The position numbers were made by a program, and so were the translations under genes. Shown one piece after another: positions 59,018 through 64,000 of a DNA stretch of 64,000 bases (positions within the stretch are counted from its first letter, which is position 1; the number at the start of each line of letters is the position of its first letter). This DNA is from Gammaproteobacteria bacterium 42_54_T18. GTDB taxonomy: Bacteria; Pseudomonadota; Gammaproteobacteria; Pseudomonadales; Ketobacteraceae. The stretch spans positions 62,001 to 126,000 of the forward strand of contig MAAL01000054.1 of the NCBI GenBank assembly GCA_002163245.1, given 5' to 3'. The notes below the pieces were generated by a model. The model was not told where the DNA came from and did no database searches. It saw nothing but the letters and a program-made list of their open reading frames with translations.

Positions 59018-59776
59018 ATGGAATCAGATTCTAGTTTTTATCGTTTTGTTCAGCGCAATATCTCCCCTGTAGTGAAGAGGTATTCTCGTTTAGAGATTGT
59101 TGGGCTAGAGAACCTTCCGCCTGAAGGTGAGGGAGCATTATTAGCATGTAATCACTCTGGTAGTGTTTGGTGGGATGCGTTGTGTCTTATCGCGGGATTG
59201 GGAGATCGATCTGTTAGCTTTGTCGCCCATCATTGGGATGCAAAGCTTCGTTTTATGCGTCTTTTTCTTGAAAGTTTAGGGTGTGGTTTTTTGGATGAGG
59301 ATGCCTGCGATATTTGCGAAAGCGGCAGTGTTGTTAAAGGCCTGCACTCAGGTAAGTTAATGTGTATTTATCCTGAAGAGTCGTATCATTCATTTCATCA
59401 TCGATATACATTGTTTAAATTTAGTCCTCATGTCGCTAAGTATGCAGATATTGCTAAGGTGCCTATTATTCCAATTACTATTATCGGAGCGGAGGAAGCG
59501 GCGGCAACGTTCTTTGGTCCAAAATTTAAAAATGTTCCTTTGCATGTTCCTTTGCATCCGCCCTTAATTTTACCGTTTAAGGTAACTATTGAAATTGGTA
59601 AACCTTACTTCTACGAAGAGCTGTTGCCGGCATCACCGGGGACATTAATCAGAAGAGAGGAGGGGTATACGATAGCGGTAGAACAGCTACGAGAGCATAT
59701 GTTTTCTACCATGAGCCAGTATCGTACCTGTCGTTTATCAGAAGAAAGGTATATTGATCGACAAGCCTGGTATTAG
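59018..59776 (+). CDS. Lysophospholipid acyltransferase-family protein (PlsC-like)
   Basis: About 253 residues. The N-terminal half has VGLENLPPEGEGALLACNHSGSVWWDALCL, an acyltransferase motif I variant in which six residues separate His and Asp, as in the HSGGxPxD group. GCGFLDEDACDICESG and MCIYPEESYHSFHHRYTLFKF supply the usual Pro-Glu motif III, and AKVPIIPITIIGAEEAA motif IV. It likely acylates a glycerolipid at the cytoplasmic membrane. Start: ATG 59018 preferred over TTG 59012. Neighbouring lipase-like and hydrolase genes suggest lipid metabolism but no operon. Confidence 0.8.
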   Translation: MESDSSFYRFVQRNISPVVKRYSRLEIVGLENLPPEGEGALLACNHSGSVWWDALCLIAGLGDRSVSFVAHHWDAKLRFMRLFLESLGCGFLDEDACDICESGSVVKGLHSGKLMCIYPEESYHSFHHRYTLFKFSPHVAKYADIAKVPIIPITIIGAEEAAATFFGPKFKNVPLHVPLHPPLILPFKVTIEIGKPYFYEELLPASPGTLIRREEGYTIAVEQLREHMFSTMSQYRTCRLSEERYIDRQAWY

Positions 59777-59792
59777 GGGTACAACGTACCCC
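59776..59792. other. Perfect hairpin after acyltransferase gene
   Basis: GGGGTAC-AAC-GTACCCC starts at the last base of the stop codon. Seven perfect pairs but no T tract, so weak as a terminator; it may stabilise the mRNA 3' end or bind a protein. Confidence 0.35.
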
Positions 59793-59935
59793 ACCCTCTT
59801 CTAATGAGCCTAACTTGGCCTTGACAGTAGTAGGAAGCACGTGGCATTCTTTTGATATCTAAACGGAATGACGTGTCATTCTGCTTTAAAATGAAGAGTG
59901 TATCCACATTCTTACTCAGAGCCTTAGGAGGCTGT

Positions 59936-60613
59936 ATGCGTATTGAGAATCGTCGCGCCGTGTTGTCTTACCCCCCCATAACTTATGACCTTAGTCAGCT
60001 TTTGTTATTCCCGCTAAATTATGCGATCAGTGGTTTGTGCCACCTTCAGCCAAAAAAATCTGTCTGGAACGAGCCGGGTTTTGAGGAAAAAGAGATCCCC
60101 GGCTCAGGTAAGGGGCTTGAACAGGTCAAGACAGAAATACTCCATCAACACGATGTGGCTTACAACGAGGGGGATTTGGTGCGTTTGTATGACTCGCTAC
60201 CTGCGGTCACTGCTGAAACAGATTTAATTGGACGTGCATGGCAGGGGAAGATTCTTAGAACTAATGCATCCGTATTGGACCTTGCTGAATGGGTATTTAT
60301 TCGACCGCTAAGCATGCTTGGGGTTAAGTGGGGTAAGCGTTATCGGACGAGTGAGAAAGGCGATCCGTTATTAATGCGTTGGTGTGATAAGGTATATTTT
60401 CCAATCCCTATTTGGGGAAACGTTGGTATGACAGATATAAAGTGGCGTGGAACTTCAACGGCAACAATGAACTATGACCACCAGCCGTGGAAAGATTATT
60501 TTAAATTACTTTCTGATGATAATGGAAAGGTTGTGTTACTTGGTGTTTGGACCCACAAGCACATTGCTGGAGGTTGGTTTACGCTGACCCTAGATACTGA
60601 AATTAAGGCGTAA
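59936..60613 (+). CDS. DUF4334/GXWXG-domain protein
   Basis: 225 residues from ATG 59936, chosen because AGGAGG lies five bases upstream; longer frames from 59852 have no such site. LIGRAWQGKILRTNASVLD fits the GXWXG domain (IGRWxGxxxxTG), and ATMNYDHQPWKDYFKLLSDDNGKVVLLGVWTH fits DUF4334 (TxxYDxxPxxDxFRxVDxxxxLG). The two usually occur together in proteins of unknown function, often near lipid or oxidoreductase genes. Length is normal for the pair. It is convergent with the next gene and may be terminated within it. Confidence 0.78.
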   Translation: MRIENRRAVLSYPPITYDLSQLLLFPLNYAISGLCHLQPKKSVWNEPGFEEKEIPGSGKGLEQVKTEILHQHDVAYNEGDLVRLYDSLPAVTAETDLIGRAWQGKILRTNASVLDLAEWVFIRPLSMLGVKWGKRYRTSEKGDPLLMRWCDKVYFPIPIWGNVGMTDIKWRGTSTATMNYDHQPWKDYFKLLSDDNGKVVLLGVWTHKHIAGGWFTLTLDTEIKA

Positions 60614-60648
60614 GAAACATCTGTGTTCGGGCCAGCGAATAGGGTGTT

Positions 60649-61602
60649 TTAATGGGTAGCAGGGTTTATCGCTGATAAAAAACGGTCAGCATCTGTGGCC
60701 GTTTTTTCGGGGAATTCTTCCATGGGAATATGTCCTGCATTTTTGTAAATAATAGACTCCGCATGGGGAACGTCTTTTTTCCAGTTTTTGGCATGTTCTA
60801 CGGGTACCCAAGCATCTTCTTCGCCCCACATGATTAGTGTTGGCATCGATAGTTTTTTCATTTTGGAGATGACTTCGGGGTGTCCGTTAAAATGTTTAAA
60901 TGTCAGAAACACATCGACCATAGCATCACGGCCACCAGGGTGAGACAAAAGATCAAAGTAGCGATCAAACACTGTGTGATGTATGTTATCCGGTTGACCG
61001 TAGACTTTTCTTACACAGGAGTCGACAATAAACTTTGGGGCAATCCAGCGGGAAACGAATTGAATGATAGGCTGGGTCACGAGCTTCATAATAAAGGGTA
61101 GCTTTTGTTCGTATCCAATAGGGTCAATGAGTATTAGCTTTTTGACTCGCTCAGGGTGGGTCGCTGCGTAGTTCCAAGAAATAAAGCCTCCTAGAGAATT
61201 GCCAACTAAATAAAAAGTGTCGACTCCTAATGCATCGACGAAACCGTTAAATAACGTGATAGTGTATTCTGGATTAAATTGTTTACTGGCATTTGGGTCG
61301 GATAAACCGAAGCCCGGAATATCAAAACGAATAATGCGGTATTTTGTTTTTAGAATGTCTACCCAGCCGTCCCAGGTGTGTAATGATGCCATTACACCGT
61401 GGGATAAAATAAGAACGGGGCCTTTCCCTTCATCTTGGTAATGGATAACGGTACCGTCAATGGTGATGTACTTAGAATGACTGCTGGCATATTTTTCTTT
61501 GAGGCGATCAGGATGTGTTGTATGTATTCCTATTTTTTCATATGCACTAGAAAGGGCCTGTAGGTAGGGAAGGGTCACTTTTTCTTGGTTGGCGTGTGGC
61601 AT
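60649..61602 (-). CDS. Alpha/beta hydrolase
   Basis: 317 residues from ATG 61602, preceded by AAGG at the right spacing; a GTG nine bases upstream is less likely. HGVMASLHTWDGW (oxyanion HG), RFDIPGFGLSD, nucleophile elbow GNSLGGFISW with Ser, WGEEDAWVP (acid) and GHIPMEEFPE (His) give a complete catalytic triad of the epoxide hydrolase/haloalkane-type fold. No signal peptide, so cytoplasmic. The substrate is not predictable. It has two inverted repeats upstream suggesting regulation. Confidence 0.88.
   Translation of the reverse strand: MPHANQEKVTLPYLQALSSAYEKIGIHTTHPDRLKEKYASSHSKYITIDGTVIHYQDEGKGPVLILSHGVMASLHTWDGWVDILKTKYRIIRFDIPGFGLSDPNASKQFNPEYTITLFNGFVDALGVDTFYLVGNSLGGFISWNYAATHPERVKKLILIDPIGYEQKLPFIMKLVTQPIIQFVSRWIAPKFIVDSCVRKVYGQPDNIHHTVFDRYFDLLSHPGGRDAMVDVFLTFKHFNGHPEVISKMKKLSMPTLIMWGEEDAWVPVEHAKNWKKDVPHAESIIYKNAGHIPMEEFPEKTATDADRFLSAINPATH
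60677..60707 (+). terminator. Terminator-like hairpin inside convergent gene
   Basis: AAAAAACGG (60677-60685) and CCGTTTTTT (60699-60707) form nine perfect pairs around a 13-base loop, ending in TTTTTT. It is inside the 3' end of the hydrolase gene but orientated to end plus-strand transcription from the DUF4334 gene 64 bases upstream. Confidence 0.55.
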
Positions 61603-61632
61603 AACAGGCACCTTATGTGTTGTTGTTTTACT

Positions 61633-61649
61633 TACTGATAGTTTCAGTA
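61633..61649. promoter_or_regulatory. Inverted repeat TACTGA-N5-TCAGTA
   Basis: Perfect six-base arms, 31 bases upstream of the hydrolase start, in the position expected for a TetR-type operator or core promoter overlap. The regulator is not in view. Confidence 0.45.
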
Positions 61650-61674
61650 TGTGCGTTTAAATTTTGTCTTTTCA

Positions 61675-61696
61675 TAAGTGTACGGTTGTGCACTTA
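61675..61696. promoter_or_regulatory. Inverted repeat with TAAGTGTAC / GTGCACTTA arms
   Basis: Nine-base arms with one mismatch, four-base GGTT spacer, about 73 bases upstream of the hydrolase start. Resembles a dimeric repressor site; a second operator beside the 61633 copy. Confidence 0.45.
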
Positions 61697-61949
61697 TATT
61701 TAACAATAGATAATTGATGTTTTTCTGTAACAGAAGAATGATCGGTATTTTTGTTTTTATGGGTTGAATTTAGCGAATATATGAAAATGTTGATATTTAG
61801 GATTAGTGCTCTTATGTACTTCAATGGTCAGGTTTTTATAAGATATTAGGCTGGTTCACATAATTTCAGACATAACCATATGCCAAATTAGTTGGATGTA
61901 GTCTCCAAATTTGTGTACTAATTTGAAAATGATCATCTTATATTGAGGG

Positions 61950-64000
61950 ATGCTGATTCGATATATACTTCGCCTAAATGGTATCGCTTTATGTGTGATG
62001 CTTATTACCTCTTGTAGTGTTTTTATAGGTGGCAAGGGCGCGCGTGAGCTTAAAGCTGATGAAGAAATGGTGGTTGGATTACCAAAAGGCTATACCCAGC
62101 AACGTTTTTCTGCCTATGCAGGCCCTCACCCCAGCACAATAACTAGGCCCCGCGAAGAGTTTCCGTTTCCTATAGCGGCAGGCGAAATAGGCCCTGTTCA
62201 GCCATTGTTTTCTGGCGAACATCAGTATCCTTTCTTATGCCGTTCAGAGGAATCTCATTTAGGACAGCCGTTGGTTGATAACCAGGATAGGGTCGGGATT
62301 CCGGTGTATCGTGTTGACGACAATGGTGTAAAAACCAGTTCTCGTTTGGGTTATAGTAAGGATTGCTCGCTGCCTATGCGTATCCACTATTTTTATAATC
62401 AAGCGATAACTAACAAGTTTTATCCACTGGAAGATGCTCATAATGATATCGCAAAGATACATGTCAACGGCAAAGAGCGTGATTTTATTGTTCGTATAGA
62501 AACGGGAACCATTAATCGTTTTATTTATGGAATAGCAACGCTCAAAGGCGAAAGTGATACCTACGATAAAGCGGACCTACGTTATTGGAATGGCGTGTTG
62601 GTGTATCAATTTAAAGGTGGTGTTGGTATTGGATTTGATCAAGGAAAAATGAAAATTCGAAAGCTGCTGAAGTATCGCCGCGAGCAGCTAGCAAAAGGTT
62701 ATGCCGTGGCGTATTCCACCGGAAATGCCACGGATAATCATTACAATGTATGGCTGCAAGAAGATACCGCAATGCGAGTTAAGACGCAGTTTGAAACGGC
62801 GTATGGGAAACCTCGTTATACGGTTGGTATTGGTGGGTCCGGTGGAGGGCTTCAACAGTACTTGCTTGCGCAAAATAGACCTGGTTTGCTGGATGCTGCC
62901 ATTCCCCAATATTCTTATCCAGATATGGTGACACAAACGGTTTACGCTTTGGACTGTGAGCCGTTGGAATACTATTTTGATATCACGGATCGCAAGAATA
63001 GATACTGGAAGCGTTGGGAAAATCGCTCAAAAATTGAGGGTTTGAGCGCAAAATCAATGGATAGTCCGCCTTACTCTATGGCATATCGTGTCTCAAAATT
63101 GGTGAATGGTTATTGGCCCAGTGCACCGGGCGGGGCTAGCGAATGTTCTCATGCTTGGAGAGGCCCTGCACAGTTAGTGCTAAATCCACGCTTTTTCTCG
63201 GATATATTTCGTTTTAAAAAGCGTGTTTATCGCAGTACGCATTGGAGCCATTGGGAGGATGTTCGCAGCCTGTATGGGGTTAATGAACATGGTTATGCTC
63301 GCTCAACTTGGGACAATGTGGGTGTGCAATATGGATTGTTAGCGTTAAAAAATGGCGATATATCTGCCCGTTCTTTCTTGGATCTAAATAAAAAGGTAGG
63401 TGGGTGGCGGTACCCTCAACAAATGAAAAAAGCACGATTTTGGTTTGTTGATGGGCGAACCGATATGATGGATTTTTCAATTTGGAGCCACCATAACATT
63501 AACTTGCGTTGGCGTGATGATGCACCGGCTCAAAGAACCAAAGGGGATATTAAAGCGATTGAAGCTGCATACCGGTCAGGTATGGTGTTTATGGGGAAAA
63601 TTGATATACCAGTAATTGATATTCGACATTACCTTGATGACGAGTTGGACATGCATCATAGCTTTGCCAGTTTGGCAACTCGCGACAGAATTATTGATTT
63701 TGCAGGTCATGCGAATGAACATGTTATTTGGGTTGCTCATAAAGATTATGACCCCACGGAAAGAGCGTTTGATGTGATGGACCAATGGATGGCGGTTAAA
63801 AGGTTGAGCGTTAAACAAACATCAATAGCTATGCGAGAAGATGAAGGTGTTGAACAGCAAGAAAATCTAGCGATGAATCTAAAACCAGATGCTGTTGTTG
63901 ATGCCTGTTTTGATCATGGGGGTAATGTTATTGCCTCTGGTAATTCGGTTTGGGATGGACAATGGAATAAGCGCGCACAGGGGGCGTGTACAACAACTTA
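61950..64000 (+). CDS. DUF6351-like lipoprotein esterase (3' partial)
   Basis: Open to the window edge, over 683 codons. It begins MLIRYILRLNGIALCVMLIT then a lipobox ending SC, so it is probably a lipoprotein. HQYPFLCRSEESHLGQPLVDNQDRVGIPV and LGYSKDCSLPMRIHYFYN are typical of the DUF6351 family. The nucleophile elbow GIGGSGGGLQQYLLAQN supplies a GxSxG-type Ser in a hydrolase fold. The end of the gene is missing. The ribosome site (GAGGG) touches the ATG, so the true start may differ. The role is unknown, probably an esterase of large extracytoplasmic substrates. Confidence 0.75.
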   Translation, partial: MLIRYILRLNGIALCVMLITSCSVFIGGKGARELKADEEMVVGLPKGYTQQRFSAYAGPHPSTITRPREEFPFPIAAGEIGPVQPLFSGEHQYPFLCRSEESHLGQPLVDNQDRVGIPVYRVDDNGVKTSSRLGYSKDCSLPMRIHYFYNQAITNKFYPLEDAHNDIAKIHVNGKERDFIVRIETGTINRFIYGIATLKGESDTYDKADLRYWNGVLVYQFKGGVGIGFDQGKMKIRKLLKYRREQLAKGYAVAYSTGNATDNHYNVWLQEDTAMRVKTQFETAYGKPRYTVGIGGSGGGLQQYLLAQNRPGLLDAAIPQYSYPDMVTQTVYALDCEPLEYYFDITDRKNRYWKRWENRSKIEGLSAKSMDSPPYSMAYRVSKLVNGYWPSAPGGASECSHAWRGPAQLVLNPRFFSDIFRFKKRVYRSTHWSHWEDVRSLYGVNEHGYARSTWDNVGVQYGLLALKNGDISARSFLDLNKKVGGWRYPQQMKKARFWFVDGRTDMMDFSIWSHHNINLRWRDDAPAQRTKGDIKAIEAAYRSGMVFMGKIDIPVIDIRHYLDDELDMHHSFASLATRDRIIDFAGHANEHVIWVAHKDYDPTERAFDVMDQWMAVKRLSVKQTSIAMREDEGVEQQENLAMNLKPDAVVDACFDHGGNVIASGNSVWDGQWNKRAQGACTTT

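Larger units (their letters stand above)
61603..61949. other. 347-bp regulatory intergenic region
   Basis: AT-rich divergent spacer between the hydrolase and the DUF6351-like lipoprotein. No gene is visible. It contains the two operator-like palindromes listed separately and presumably both promoters. Confidence 0.55.

Overview
The window looks like chromosomal DNA of a marine-type gammaproteobacterium. Supporting signs are a ligA / SLT-lipoprotein / YheU-family gene string, a lipase ending in a GlyGly-CTERM-like sorting signal, DUF4334- and DUF6351-type proteins, and recombinases of the Gamma-Mobile-Trio (GMT) kind. I cannot name genus or species from the sequence alone.

Layout. (1) 1-15320: twenty collinear plus-strand flagellar-type genes, flgG(partial)-flgA-flgH-flgI-flgB-flgC-fliE-fliF-fliG-fliH-fliI-fliJ-fliK?-flgD-flgE-fliM-fliN-fliO-fliP-sigma28. 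Order and content are unusual and several parts are reduced. The FliG-position protein is half length. The FliM-like protein has no CheY-binding peptide. FlgH has no lipobox cysteine. FlgE is enlarged by an internal duplication. No flagellin, hook-associated, mot, che, fliQ/R or flhA/B genes lie in the window. (2) 15819-38618: one 7599-residue Rhs/YD-repeat protein with jelly-roll-like and beta-sandwich-like insertions, a LysM, a hydrophobic Gly/Ala-rich segment and a C-terminal domain with a complete JAMM metalloprotease signature. A 64-residue candidate immunity gene follows. (3) 38.8-47.7 kb: accessory cargo with small ORFs, a GNAT acetyltransferase, a frameshifted gene, a DUF3800 protein, an ApeA-like HEPN protein, a potassium-channel remnant beside tandem repeats resembling an IS21-family end, and a divergent XRE regulator / helper / helicase module with paired operators. 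(4) 47754-54433: four minus-strand genes, comprising a tyrosine recombinase, a small partner and two long recombinases, matching a GMT-type integration module plus an extra integrase. (5) 54565-56193: ligA without its first ~135-140 codons, so without the catalytic lysine, followed by its normal-looking neighbours. The junction abuts the recombinase operon. (6) 56.2-64 kb: ordinary chromosomal genes (SLT lipoprotein, YheU-like, lipase, acyltransferase, DUF4334, alpha/beta hydrolase, partial DUF6351 lipoprotein).

How it fits together. ligA appears to have been entered by a GMT-type element. The missing 5' half of ligA is nowhere to the left in this window. Either the element is longer than 54 kb and carries the giant Rhs gene and possibly the reduced flagellar-type apparatus, or a later deletion or rearrangement removed the left junction. 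The cargo between Rhs and the recombinases is rich in probable anti-phage and toxin/immunity functions, which is typical of such islands. Family assignments rest on motifs and remembered family features. No database search was possible.
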